A DNA stretch of 64,000 bases from DATFQI01 sp963816955. GTDB taxonomy: Bacteria; Actinomycetota; Thermoleophilia; Solirubrobacterales; Solirubrobacteraceae. A program made the position numbers and the translations under genes. Under the pieces are notes generated by a model that was not told the origin of the DNA, searched no databases, and saw nothing but the letters and a program-made list of their open reading frames with translations. Positions within the stretch are counted from its first letter, which is position 1. Each line of letters opens with the position of its first letter. Shown in pieces: positions 17,365 through 25,802 of this stretch. The stretch lies in NCBI GenBank assembly GCA_963816955.1, contig CAWFME010000010.1, positions 117,638-181,637 on the forward strand, written 5' to 3'.

Positions 17365-18185
17365 CGCACGCTCGCGCCGAGCTCGGCGATCACGGAGGAG
17401 AGCTGGCTGCCCTGCCAGGCCATCGGCGACTCGCCGGGCTCCTCCGAGCGCAGCCGTGCTCCGGGGATCGCCTCGGCGTAGCGCTCGCCGGCGGCGTAGG
17501 GGTGCTCGGGATCGGCCTCGTCGCGGCTGGCGACGACGACCGTGGGGAGCGCGAGCTCGGCGAGCTCCGACCAGGCCCCGAACGGCCGCGAGCGTGGCAC
17601 CGCCCGCAGCGCGTCGGCGACGGCCTCCGGGTGCTCGTGCGCGCCGAGCCGCTGGCGCAGGACCTTGTAGATCGTGTCGTGCCAGCGCTCCGGGGACTTC
17701 GGGGTCCCATAGGCCTCGACGAAGCCCTCGACGCCGCCCGAGCGCAACCCCTCGGAGAGCGCGTCCCAGCGGCCGAGCCGCTCGCCCTCGTCCTGCGTGT
17801 CGTCAGGGTCGAAGGCCGGCGTGATGACGACGAGGCCGGCGACGCGGTCGCCGTGGTCGAGCGCGAAGCGCACGATCGTGTGGGCGCCCATCGAGGCGCC
17901 GGCGAGCAGCGCGCGCTCGATCCCGCGGTCGTCGAGCACGGCGAGCAGGTCGGCGGCGAGGTCCTCGTAGCGGTAGGCCTCGGGCGCAGGCGCGGGCGAG
18001 GAGGCGCCGTGCCCGCGCGCGTCGTAGGCGATCACGCGGTGGCCGTCGCGCTGCAGCGAGCGCGAGCCCATCACGACGTAGCGGCGGGTCGCGGTCAGGC
18101 CGTGCAGCAGGACGACCGGCTTCCCCTCCCCGTCCTCGTCGCCGGCGAGCGTGACCCCGCCGGCCTCGACGGCGATCTCGGACAT
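17361..18185 (-). CDS. Alpha/beta-fold hydrolase
   Basis: 274 residues. The oxyanion loop is VVLLHGLTATRR, the nucleophile elbow AGASMGAH carries Ser in G-x-S-x-G form, an acidic residue lies in VVVASRDEADPEHP, and the expected C-terminal His is not obvious (the segment reads SPMAWQGSQ). That weakens the assignment of a full catalytic triad. The ATG 18185 is taken because the sequence upstream is antisense to the thioredoxin gene. Starts of the two divergent genes lie about 20 bases apart. The product overlaps the EAL gene end by 4 bases. Substrate unknown; esterase- or haloperoxidase-like. Confidence 0.78.
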   Translation of the reverse strand: MSEIAVEAGGVTLAGDEDGEGKPVVLLHGLTATRRYVVMGSRSLQRDGHRVIAYDARGHGASSPAPAPEAYRYEDLAADLLAVLDDRGIERALLAGASMGAHTIVRFALDHGDRVAGLVVITPAFDPDDTQDEGERLGRWDALSEGLRSGGVEGFVEAYGTPKSPERWHDTIYKVLRQRLGAHEHPEAVADALRAVPRSRPFGAWSELAELALPTVVVASRDEADPEHPYAAGERYAEAIPGARLRSEEPGESPMAWQGSQLSSVIAELGASVR

Positions 18186-18204
18186 GGCCGCCATACTGGC
18201 AGGC

Positions 18205-18942
18205 GTGATCTTCGACGCGACCGACGCCACCTTCCAGTCCGACGTCGTCGAGCGCTCCCGCGAGCTGCCCGTCGTCGTCGACTTCTGGGCCGCCTGGTGC
18301 GGCCCCTGCCGCCAGCTCACGCCGACCCTCGAGAAGGCCGTGACCAAGCGCGAGGGCAAGGTCGCCCTCGCCAAGGTCGACACGGACGCCAACCCGCGCG
18401 TGTCGGCCGAGCACCGCATCCAGAGCATCCCTTCGGTGAAGGCCTATCGCGACGGCAAGGTCGTCGCGGAGTTCATGGGCGCCCAGCCCGGCCCGCAGGT
18501 CGAGCGCTTCCTCGACGCGCTCGTGCCCTCCGAGGCCGAGGAGCTCGTCAAGAGCGGCGGCGAGGAGGACCTGCGCCGCGCGCTCGAGCTCGAGCCCGGC
18601 CGCGCCGACGCCGCGGTCGCGCTCGCCCGCCTGCTGGCCGCCCGCGGCGAGCGCGAGGAGGCGCTGCAGCTGCTCGCCAACGTCAGCGGCTCGTTCGCCG
18701 CCGAGGGGCTCGCCGCCCGCCTGCGGCTGGAGGACGAGCCGGAGCTGCAGGCCGCGTTCGACGCCCTGGACCAGGGCGAGGTCGAGCGCGGGCTCGAGGG
18801 GCTGATCGGCGCGATCCCCGCCGCGGACCAGGACCGGCGCGACGACCTGCGCCGCTCCGTCGTCGGCGTGCTCGACGAGCTCGGGGTCGAGCACCCCGTG
18901 GCGCGCGAGTCGCGCCGCAAGCTCGCCGCCGCGCTCTACTAG
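18205..18942 (+). CDS. Thioredoxin-domain co-chaperone, YbbN/CnoX-like
   Basis: 245 residues from GTG 18205 (an ATG at 18184 is in frame). An N-terminal thioredoxin domain contains the active site WAAWCGPCRQL, followed by a tetratricopeptide-like helical region (about 115-245). This two-domain form matches YbbN/CnoX, a chaperone-redoxin that holds oxidised clients. Unlike E. coli CnoX it keeps the full WCGPC, so it should also be redox-active. It is divergent from the hydrolase and converges on dinB with a 4-base overlap. Confidence 0.85.
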   Translation: MIFDATDATFQSDVVERSRELPVVVDFWAAWCGPCRQLTPTLEKAVTKREGKVALAKVDTDANPRVSAEHRIQSIPSVKAYRDGKVVAEFMGAQPGPQVERFLDALVPSEAEELVKSGGEEDLRRALELEPGRADAAVALARLLAARGEREEALQLLANVSGSFAAEGLAARLRLEDEPELQAAFDALDQGEVERGLEGLIGAIPAADQDRRDDLRRSVVGVLDELGVEHPVARESRRKLAAALY

Positions 18943-20045
18943 ATCTCGAGCACGAGCTGGCCGACCACCGGGGGCGCCGGCGGCCGCGGCGGCTCCACCA
19001 CGTCCTCGAAGGAGGCGATCCGCACCCCGAGCAGTCGCACCGGCTGAGGCGGCGCGTAGGCGCGCAGCAGCTCCAGGGCGATATCGGTCACCAGCTCGAC
19101 GTCGTTGGTGGGCGCCTCGATCGAGCGCGCGCGCGTCGCGTTCGTCCAGTCGGCGAGGCGGACCTTGATCCCGATCGTGCGGCCGCGGCGGCCTTTCTTG
19201 GCCAGCCCCTCGCAGAGCTGGCGGGACATGCGCCGCACGACGGCCTCGAGCTCCGCGAGGTCCGAGACGTCCTCGTCGAACGTCGTCTCGCTCGAGTAGG
19301 ACTTGGCCGGGCCGGACTCCGTCTCCACCGGCGAGTCGTCGCGGAACTCCGCGCGCGCCTTCAGGAACGCCGCCGTCCGCGAGCCGAAGCGCGCCGCCAG
19401 GCGCCCCTCGTCGGCGCGCTGGAGCTGCCCGAGCGTCATCAGCCCGAGCTCCGCGAGCCGCTCGGCCGTCTTCGGCCCGATCCCGGGCACCCGGCTCGTC
19501 GGCGCGGTCGCGAAGCGCTCGCACGCCTCCTCGCGGCCCATCGCCACCAGCCCCGCCGGCTTGCCGTGGTCGCTGCAGCACTTGGCCACCAGCCGCGACG
19601 GCCCGACCCCGACCGAGATCGTCACGCCCGTCTTCTCGCGCACCTCGTCGACGACCTCACGCAGGACGCGCAGCGGCTTCGGCACCCCGGTGAGGTCCGC
19701 GTAGGCCTCGTCGAGCCCCATCCGCTGGACGCGCTCCAGCCGTGCGCACACGGCTTCCCAGACGGCCTTGGAGGTCGAGCGATAGGCCTCGAAGTCCGGC
19801 GGGATGACGACCGCGTCCGGGCACAGCCGGCGGGCGCGAGAGGCGGGCATGGCCGAGCCGACGCCGAACTTGCGCGCCTCGTAAGAAGCGGTGGTCACCA
19901 CGGCGCGCGGGCCGGAGCCCGCGACGATCACCGGCCGCCCCTTCAGCTCGGGCCGTCGGTTGAGCTCGACCGTCGCGTAGAAGGCGTCGCAGTCGAGGTG
20001 GGCGATCACGCGGCGGGGCTCCACCCACGTCTCATAGCAAGGCAC
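18939..20045 (-). CDS. dinB: DNA polymerase IV (Y-family translesion polymerase)
   Basis: 368 residues. The Y-family catalytic acids are in VIAHLDCDAFYATVE and in RMGLDEAYADLTG. HhH DNA-binding comes from VPGIGPKTAERLAELG, and the little-finger domain runs from about 240. The extreme C-terminus GQLVLEI resembles a beta-clamp-binding peptide (QLxL plus hydrophobic). It copies past damaged template bases, with low fidelity. The canonical SIDE is replaced by GLDEAY; the two acidic residues are kept. No LexA box was recognised upstream. Confidence 0.92.
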   Translation of the reverse strand: MPCYETWVEPRRVIAHLDCDAFYATVELNRRPELKGRPVIVAGSGPRAVVTTASYEARKFGVGSAMPASRARRLCPDAVVIPPDFEAYRSTSKAVWEAVCARLERVQRMGLDEAYADLTGVPKPLRVLREVVDEVREKTGVTISVGVGPSRLVAKCCSDHGKPAGLVAMGREEACERFATAPTSRVPGIGPKTAERLAELGLMTLGQLQRADEGRLAARFGSRTAAFLKARAEFRDDSPVETESGPAKSYSSETTFDEDVSDLAELEAVVRRMSRQLCEGLAKKGRRGRTIGIKVRLADWTNATRARSIEAPTNDVELVTDIALELLRAYAPPQPVRLLGVRIASFEDVVEPPRPPAPPVVGQLVLEI

Positions 20046-20091
20046 GCCGACGGAACTTGACAGTGCAGCGACCGCCCTAGAGTGTCACCGG

Positions 20092-20619
20092 GTGAGCCGC
20101 TCCCCGCTCCTGCTCCCCGCCCTCGCGCTGGCGCTCTTCGGCTGCGGCGACTCCGAGACGGAGCCACCTCGCGCCGGCGTCGGCACCTCGCTGGACGCCG
20201 ACAACCTCGCGATGGTGCACGACGAGCTCTACGCCTGCCTGCGCAAGCGGCTGCCGGACGTGCTGCTGGCGAACTACCTCAACGGCCAGGCCTCGATCAC
20301 GAACACGCTGGCCAAGTCGAGCTTCGACGAGCGGCTCGCCGCGCCCCGCCCAGAACGCGAGCTGCTCGACGCCGGCCGCGCGGAGTTCATCGGCGTGCGC
20401 GCGAACCGCAGCCTGCCGCGCTGGCGGGCCGTCCCCGAATGGGACCTGCTGATGCTGCCGACGGCCGCCGACGCGGAGCAGGCGGCGGCGCAGATCGGGG
20501 CGGGCGCCGCCCAGGACGGGATCTTCGTCCGCGTGGTCAAGCGCGCGGGCAGCGGCGACCGGGCCCGCGCGGCAGAGACCGCGCTGACCCGGTGCCTCGA
20601 TGCATCGAGACGCGGTTGA
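20092..20619 (+). CDS. Predicted lipoprotein of unknown function
   Basis: 175 residues starting at a GTG. A signal peptide ends in LALALFGC with a lipid-modified Cys near 18. The mature part is soluble, has two further Cys (one in LYACLRK and one in the last ten residues) that might pair, and matches no family I recognise. It is divergent from dinB with 46 bases between starts and ends in a strong terminator. Confidence 0.6.
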   Translation: MSRSPLLLPALALALFGCGDSETEPPRAGVGTSLDADNLAMVHDELYACLRKRLPDVLLANYLNGQASITNTLAKSSFDERLAAPRPERELLDAGRAEFIGVRANRSLPRWRAVPEWDLLMLPTAADAEQAAAQIGAGAAQDGIFVRVVKRAGSGDRARAAETALTRCLDASRRG

Positions 20620-20669
20620 GGAGCCCATCGAGGGATCCCGCCACGCCGGCTCTTCCTCGACGGGCTCCT
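20619..20669. terminator. Bidirectional terminator overlapping two convergent stops
   Basis: Arms aggagcccatcgagg (20619-20633) and cctcgacgggctcct (20655-20669) pair over 15 bases with one mismatch around a 21-base loop. The left arm begins in the lipoprotein stop codon and the right arm covers the RlpA-like stop, so one hairpin serves both genes. Confidence 0.75.
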
Positions 20670-21345
20670 AGCGCGTCGTGAGGATGCCGCCGTGGCCGCG
20701 GAAGCCGAGCTTCCGGGCCGTCGCGCCCGTGAGGTCGTACTCGCGCGCGCCCACGTAGGGGCCGCGGTCGATCACGGGCACGCGGACGCGCCGGCCGTTG
20801 TGGCGCAGCGTGACCTTCGTGCCGCACGGCAGCGTCTTGTGGGCGACGCCGAGCTGGGAGTAGCCCAGCGTGCCGCCGCAGCCGGTGCGCTGCCCGTAGA
20901 AGCCCGGGCCGTACCACGAGGCGAGCGCCACGCGGTAGACGTTCAGGCGCCCGATCCGGCGCGCGGCACGGGCGCCGCCGCCACGCACGAGGACGCGCAC
21001 GCGCACGCTCATCGGCACGCGGCGCTTGTCGCGGAGCCGGTAGCGGCCTTGGGTGCCCGTGCGGTCGCGGTCGATCGTGTACCAGCGCTCGCCCCTGCGG
21101 ATCTGCAGGTACGCGATGCGACCGGCGGCGCGCGGAAGCACCGTGCCCGCGACGACCGTCCTGCGGCCGGCGCGGACGTTGATCTTGCGCTTGCCGACGC
21201 CGACCTTCGCGATGCTGGCGGTCGGCGGCGATGCGACTGTGCCCTGTTCAGTGTCCTGCGCCAGGGCGGGCACGGCCCCCGTCGCTGTCATGGTCGTTCC
21301 AAGCGCGACGGCGTACAGCCCGCGGCGCAGCGGGGAAAGCCTCAA
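20668..21345 (-). CDS. RlpA-like double-psi beta-barrel protein
   Basis: About 225 residues. A signal peptide (LYAVALGTTMTATGAVPALAQ) and a basic, Arg/Lys-rich beta region precede a C-terminal RlpA/DPBB domain with ALASWYGPGFYG, GVAHKTLPCGTKV and VIDRGPYVGAREYDLT; the last keeps the Asp typical of the fold's active site. Such proteins bind or cleave peptidoglycan. The TTG at 21345 is preferred over the GTG at 21354 because GAGGAGG lies 8 bases before the TTG but touches the GTG. A probable c-di-AMP riboswitch is just upstream, the usual control for actinobacterial wall-remodelling enzymes. Confidence 0.82.
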   Translation of the reverse strand: MRLSPLRRGLYAVALGTTMTATGAVPALAQDTEQGTVASPPTASIAKVGVGKRKINVRAGRRTVVAGTVLPRAAGRIAYLQIRRGERWYTIDRDRTGTQGRYRLRDKRRVPMSVRVRVLVRGGGARAARRIGRLNVYRVALASWYGPGFYGQRTGCGGTLGYSQLGVAHKTLPCGTKVTLRHNGRRVRVPVIDRGPYVGAREYDLTGATARKLGFRGHGGILTTR

Positions 21346-21366
21346 GCGAGGCACCTCCTCAATAGA

Positions 21367-21470
21367 TCGGCCGCGTCTGCCTGCGGGGTCGTGGTCCGCG
21401 TCGTTGCGGACCGTCCAACCGCCTCACCCGCCCGCGAGCACCTCGTGCGCTCGCGGCTCGGCGTGGCCGA
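21367..21470 (-). promoter_or_regulatory. Probable c-di-AMP (ydaO/yuaA-type) riboswitch
   Basis: In the leader of the RlpA-like gene, 12 bases before its first start codon. A closing stem TCGGCC/GGCCGA (21465-21470 with 21367-21372) encloses CGCCGAG, a hairpin CCGCGAGC...GCTCGCGG, the segment GGGCGGGTGAGGC, a second hairpin GGTCCGC...GCGGACC, and a 3' block CCCCGCAGGCAGACG. The CGCCGA...GGGCGGGTGA pattern and the closing CGCAGGC resemble the actinobacterial ydaO aptamer, and RlpA-type genes are known downstream partners. Some consensus blocks are shortened, so this needs a covariance-model search. Confidence 0.5.
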
Positions 21471-21559
21471 AGAGGCAGCGACGGTAGCAGGAGACCGGCC
21501 GCCTCAAGTGGGTGAAATCACACAACTTGCAGGGGAAGTTCCTCCCCCGCGGTCAGCGA

Positions 21560-22106
21560 TCAGGCCGCAGCGGAGAGGGTCGCGGCGTCCTCGCCGCGCA
21601 GCTTCTCGAGCCCCAGCCGGATGCGGCTCTTGGCCGTCCCGAGCGGCACTTCGATGCGACGGGCGATCTCGTCCGCCGTCAGGCCGCCCCAGTAGGCCAG
21701 CACCACGGCCTCGCGCTGGGCCTCCGGGAGCCGGCGCACGGCCTCGCGCACGGTGGCGCCCTGCTCGTGGCGCAGCGCCTGAGTGCTCGGGCGGTCGGCC
21801 TCGTCGCGCGGCGGGTCCTGCGCGACCGCCTGCTTGAGGCGGTCGGAGGCGCGCCCGGCGGCCTGCCCCTCGCGCCACAGGTCGAGTGCTCGGGAGCGGG
21901 CCATCAGCCGCAGGTACGGGCCGAGCTCGCCCCGCGACGCGTCGAAGGTCCGCGGGCGGCGCCAGAGCCGCAGGAACACGTCCTGCACGACGTCCTGGGC
22001 CTGCGGCGGAGTTGCCGAGCACCCGGTAGGCGGCGGCGTAGACGCTGCGCGCGTGCTCGTCGTAGACCCGCCCGAACACGGCGGGATCGCTGAGGTCGTG
22101 GCCCAT
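21560..22106 (-). CDS. ECF RNA polymerase sigma factor (frameshifted)
   Basis: ECF sigma factor of about 182 residues. Region 2 begins DPAVFGRVYDEHARSVYAAAYRVLG, continues in another frame as QDVFLRLWRRPRTFD, and region 4 is EAQREAVVLAYWGGLTADEIARRI...GTAKSRIRLGLEKLR. The break is near 22008 and equals one extra or two missing bases; restoring it gives the normal AQDVVQDVFLRLWR. The region 4 wording is like the SigK (ECF19) type, whose anti-sigma partner is RskA. No anti-sigma gene adjoins it, but an RskA-like domain occurs at 24636-25778. ATG 22106 has AAGGAA 7 bases upstream. Probably a sequence error. Confidence 0.8.
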
Positions 22107-22143
22107 CGGGGTTCCTTTCGGCTTCATCATGGCGTCACAGAAC

Positions 22144-22170
22144 ATTATACACGTTGTTGAAGGTATGCAA
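22144..22170 (-). promoter_or_regulatory. Housekeeping-type promoter for the ECF sigma gene
   Basis: On the minus strand ttgcat (22165-22170) is followed 15 bases later by a perfect TATAAT (22144-22149), 38 bases before the sigma-factor start. The local AT-richness stands out sharply in this GC-rich window. The spacer is shorter than 17, so the -35 could be shifted by a base or two. Confidence 0.55.
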
Positions 22171-22199
22171 ACATCGGCCGAACCGGGAGAATCCGGCCC

Positions 22200-23673
22200 A
22201 TGGCGAACCCCGACCGGCTGACCGGCCTCGACGCGTCGTTCCTCTCGCTCGAGCGCAGCGGCGCGCACATGCACGTCGGCTCCGTGCTCGTGTTCGACGG
22301 CGAGGCGCCGCCGCTACGAGGACTTCGTCGCCAAGCTCGAGCAGCGCCTGCACCTCGTGCCGCGCTACCGCCAGAAGCTCGCGTGGCCGCCGCTCGTGCA
22401 GAGCCGCCCGGTCTGGATCGACGACCCGCACTTCAACGCCCGCTACCACGTGCGCCACTCGGCGCTGCCGGGCGCCGCCGGCGAGGAGGAGCTGCGCAAC
22501 CTGGCCGGGCGGGTCTTCGCCCAGGGGCTGGACCGCTCCAAGCCACTGTGGGAGCTGTGGCTGGTCGACCGCGTCGGCGAGGACGCCTTCGCCCTGATCT
22601 CCAAGACCCACCACGCGCTCGTCGACGGCGTCTCGGGCGTGGACATCTCGACGGTGCTCTTCGACCTCGAGCCCGACCCGCCCGAGCCCGACCCCGCGCC
22701 GCCCTGGTACCCGCGGCCGGAGCCGACCGGCGCCGACCTGCTGGCGAACGTGGTGGCCGAGCGGGCCGGCGCCCCGCTGGACGTCTCTGCGCGGCGCGCT
22801 GGGCGCCGTGCGGAATCCCGAGCGCGCTGTCGGCGGCGGCGGCAAGGCGGTCAAGGGCCTCGCGGCGATGGCGGCCGCCGGGATGGCGGGCGCGCCGCCG
22901 AGCCCGCTCAACGTGCGCATCGGCTCGCACCGCCGCTTCGCGTGGGTCGACGCCGACCTCGAACCGCTTCAAGGCGATCAAGGCCGCGCTCGGCGGCACC
23001 GTCAACGACGTCGTGCTGGCCGCCGTCACGGGCGCGCTGCGCGCGTTCATGATCCGCCGCGGCCGCGACGTCGAGGGCGTCGAGCTCAAGGCGATGGTGC
23101 CGGTCTCGGTGCGCGCCGACGCCCAGCGGGGCGCGCTGGGGAACCGCGTCGCGGCCATGTACGCGCCGCTGCCGCTCTACGCCCCCGACGCGAAGCAGCG
23201 CTTCGACATCATCCACGAGGCGATGGGCGGGCTGAAGGAGTCCGGGCAGGCGGTCGGCGCCGAGGTCCTCACGCAAGCTGGCCGGCTTCGCCGCGCCGAC
23301 GGTGCTCGACCAGGCGGCGCGGCTGCAGACGCGCCAGCGCTTCTTCAACATCGTCGTGACCAACGTGCCGGGCCCGCAGTTCCCGCTCTACCTGCAGGGC
23401 AGGAAGCTGCGCGCCTTCTACCCGCAGGTGCCGCTGACGCTGAACACCGCGCTCGGCATCGCGATCATGTCCTACGACGGCCGGCTCGGCTTCGGGCTGC
23501 TCGGCGACTACGACGCGCTGCCCGACCTCGACGCGGTGGCGGACGACCTCGAGCGCTCGATCGACGAGCTGGCGGAGGCCGCGGGCGCCTCCGACGGGGC
23601 TCCCGCGCGCCGCGGGCCGCGCGCCCGGCGGACCTCGTCGGCGGGCACAGGTAAGCGGGCAGCCGCGACCTAG
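22200..23673 (+). CDS. Wax ester synthase/diacylglycerol acyltransferase (WS/DGAT), frameshifted
   Basis: A full-length WS/DGAT enzyme of about 490 residues spread over several frames. It starts MANPDRLTGLDASFLSLE. The catalytic THHALVDGVSGVD (HHxxxDG) is intact. ALGGTVNDVVLAAVTGAL and NIVVTNVPGPQFPLYL are further family motifs. Frame changes occur near 22312, 22788, 22963 and 23274, each explained by one base. These enzymes make triacylglycerol or wax ester storage lipid from acyl-CoA, which fits the acyl-CoA synthetases in the window. It is divergent from the ECF sigma gene, and its TAG overlaps the next start by one base. The breaks look like sequencing error. Confidence 0.85.
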
Positions 23674-24220
23674 TGCGGCGGCTGGTCGTCCTCCTGCTCG
23701 GCACCGCGCTGGTGGCCGGCGGCGTATACGCGCTGGTGCTGGCCTTCGACGCGCGCGACGACGCGGGCGTCGGCGGCGCGGGGGCGGCGGGCCCGGGCGA
23801 GCTGCAGCCCGATCGCGGCTCGCGCCACCTCGAGTCGACCCAGCACGTCCCGCTCGAGGGCCTGACCGACCCGCCGACGAGCGGCGCCCACCACGACCGG
23901 CTGCCCACGCGCGAGGGGCGCCTGAGCCCGGACGAGATCCTGCACGCGCTCGAGCTCGGCGACGTGATCCTCTTCTACGACGCCAAGCGCCCCCCGCGGC
24001 GCTGCGCGCGCTCCAGCGCGAGGTCAGCGGGCCGTTCGACGCCGAGGTGGCCGCCGCGGGCCAGCAGGTGATCCTCGCCCGGAGACCATCCCACCCACCC
24101 GCCTCCGCCGGAGCCGTCACCGCCGCGGCGTGGCGGCGGCTGCTGCGCGCGGACGACCCCTCCGACCCCCGGCTGCGCGAGTTCGCGGAGGCGTGGATCG
24201 GCCGCGGCGTGCGCGGCTAG
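23673..24220 (+). CDS. DUF3105 membrane-anchored protein (frameshifted)
   Basis: About 180 residues. One N-terminal transmembrane helix (RLVVLLLGTALVAGGVYALV) is followed by the DUF3105 pattern: VPLEGLTDPPTSGAHH, ILHALELGDVILFYD and, in another frame, QREVSGPFDAEV with VTAAAWRRLLR and FAEAWIGRG at the end. The frame changes in or next to a run of six C at about 23989-23994, a classic homopolymer error site. The family is extracytoplasmic and of unknown function, with conserved His residues that may bind metal. The GTG start overlaps the WS/DGAT stop (TAGTG), so the two are coupled. Confidence 0.7.
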
Positions 24221-24594
24221 CGCACTGCGACGGTCATCCGCACGAGCGCGCACAGGCGCCCGTCGTCGTCGCTGACGTCGAACTCCCAGACCCAGGTCGA
24301 GCGGCCGCGATGGCGCGGGCGCCCGGCCGCGTGCACGGTCCCCTCGGTGATCGGGCGCAGGAAGCTCGTCTGGCTGGAGTGCCCGACGGCGGGGCGGCCC
24401 GTCGCGGCCTGGGTGCCCGCGACCGCGAGCGACTCGGCCATCGACGCGTACACGCCGCCGTGGACCAGGCCCGCCGGCTGGCGGACGCCGTCGTGGACGG
24501 GCACGCGCCCGCGCGCCTCGTCGCCGTCGGCGGACTCGATCTCGATGCCGTAGTGCGTGTCGAACACCGGGCGGCCACGATAGACGCCCTGCAT
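24217..24594 (-). CDS. PaaI-family hotdog thioesterase
   Basis: 125-residue single hotdog domain. The family motif PAGLVHGGVYASMAESLAVAG contains the HGG and acidic residue used for acyl-CoA hydrolysis. Sequence and length match PaaI/YdiI-type thioesterases that release free acids from (aromatic or acyl) CoA esters. It converges on the DUF3105 gene with a 4-base overlap. ATG 24594 is the only reasonable start. Confidence 0.87.
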   Translation of the reverse strand: MQGVYRGRPVFDTHYGIEIESADGDEARGRVPVHDGVRQPAGLVHGGVYASMAESLAVAGTQAATGRPAVGHSSQTSFLRPITEGTVHAAGRPRHRGRSTWVWEFDVSDDDGRLCALVRMTVAVR

Positions 24595-24635
24595 CTTGCG
24601 CGGTTCTTAAGCGCACCCACTACCCTCGGACGCCG

Positions 24636-25778
24636 ATGAGCCCGCTCTCCGCCCTCGCGCCAGACCAGCGCGCCGTCCTCGAGCTGCTGCTGCGCCAGGG
24701 CCGCGACTACGCGGAGCTGTCCGAGCTGCTCGGCCTCCCGGAGTCGGGCGTCCGCGCCCGCGCCCATGCCGCGCTGGCCGCGCTCGCCCCCGAGCGCGTG
24801 GCGCCCGTGGGCGAGGACGGCGCCGTCGCGGACTGGATCCTCGGCCAGCAGGATGACGAGGAGGCCGACCGCACGTGCGGCGCGATCGCCCGCATGCCGG
24901 CCTGGCACGCGTGGGCGAGCGAGGTGACCGACCGGCTGTCCGAGGTCGAGGGCGCCGAGCTGCCCGAGCTGCCGCAGCCCGAGGCCGGCGACGCGCCCGC
25001 CGAGCGACCGGCGAAGGCGCGCCGGCGCGGTGGCCGCGACGCCGCCCCGGCCGAGCCCGCCAAGCCGCGCGCGCGGCCCGTGCGCGACGGCACGGCGGCC
25101 GCGGGCGCCCAGCACGCCCGCCGCCGCGCCGACGCCGCGGCCGCGGCCGGCAAGGGTCGCGCCAAGGGCGGCGGCCAGCGCCCGCGCCCGGTCCGCGAGC
25201 GGCCGGCGGCCGAGCCGGCCCCCGCGACCGGCGGCGGCGTCGCCGCCCTGCGCAGCTCCCGCCTCGGCGGCCTCGTGCTGCTCGGGCTCGCCGCGCTGGC
25301 GGTCGCCGTCGTGCTGTTCTTCGTCTTCCGCGACGGCGACGACCCCCAGACCGCCTCCTCCGGCGCGACCGCGACGCCGACCGCCACCGCCGAGGCCGAG
25401 GTCGTCAACGAGATCGCGCTGAAGGGCAACGGCAACAAGGCCCAGGGCCTGATGCGGGTCTTCAAGCGCGACGAGGGCGGGCTCGTGTTCGCGCTCGCGG
25501 CCGACAAGATGCCGGCCAACGCGGCCCGCGAGGTCTACGCCGTCTGGTTCACCAAGAAGGGCGCGGCGGCGCGCAACCTGGGCTTCTCACAGTCGCGGGT
25601 GGGCAAGAACGGCGTCTTCACGACGGGCGGCCCGCAGCAGGGTCAGGAGACGCAGTTCGCCAAGTGGCTCGTCGACTACGACCAGATCGTGGTCGCCAGG
25701 GCCTCCGCGGACAGCGCGACCGCCAAGAAGCCGGGCAAGGTCGTGCTGTCAGGCACGCTTCCGGGCGGCCAGGACTAG
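24636..25778 (+). CDS. Membrane protein with sigma4-like HTH and RskA-like extracytoplasmic domain
   Basis: 380 residues of unusual layout. Residues 5-50 (LAPDQRAVLELLLRQGRDYAELSELLGLP...) look like a sigma region 4 helix-turn-helix. A short acidic/Trp-containing segment (64-105) follows, then about 100 residues of Arg/Ala/Pro-rich linker, one transmembrane helix (about 210-232, VLLGLAALAVAVVLFFVF) and an outer domain (250-380). The outer domain pattern VYAVWFTKKG...LGFSQ...GKVVLSGTL resembles the C-terminal domain of anti-sigma factor RskA. There is no ordinary anti-sigma N-terminal motif. A membrane-tethered transcription regulator is plausible. It is a single gene, and 26 bases separate its end from the MFS gene. 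Confidence 0.65.
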   Translation: MSPLSALAPDQRAVLELLLRQGRDYAELSELLGLPESGVRARAHAALAALAPERVAPVGEDGAVADWILGQQDDEEADRTCGAIARMPAWHAWASEVTDRLSEVEGAELPELPQPEAGDAPAERPAKARRRGGRDAAPAEPAKPRARPVRDGTAAAGAQHARRRADAAAAAGKGRAKGGGQRPRPVRERPAAEPAPATGGGVAALRSSRLGGLVLLGLAALAVAVVLFFVFRDGDDPQTASSGATATPTATAEAEVVNEIALKGNGNKAQGLMRVFKRDEGGLVFALAADKMPANAAREVYAVWFTKKGAAARNLGFSQSRVGKNGVFTTGGPQQGQETQFAKWLVDYDQIVVARASADSATAKKPGKVVLSGTLPGGQD

Positions 25779-25802
25779 CGCCGAGCCGTACCCTGCGGCG
25801 TC

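Noticed and set aside
21560..22106. Programmed frameshift in the ECF sigma gene
   Set aside because: No slippery sequence or stimulatory structure is seen at 22008, and many unrelated genes nearby have similar breaks, so a sequence error is the simpler reading.
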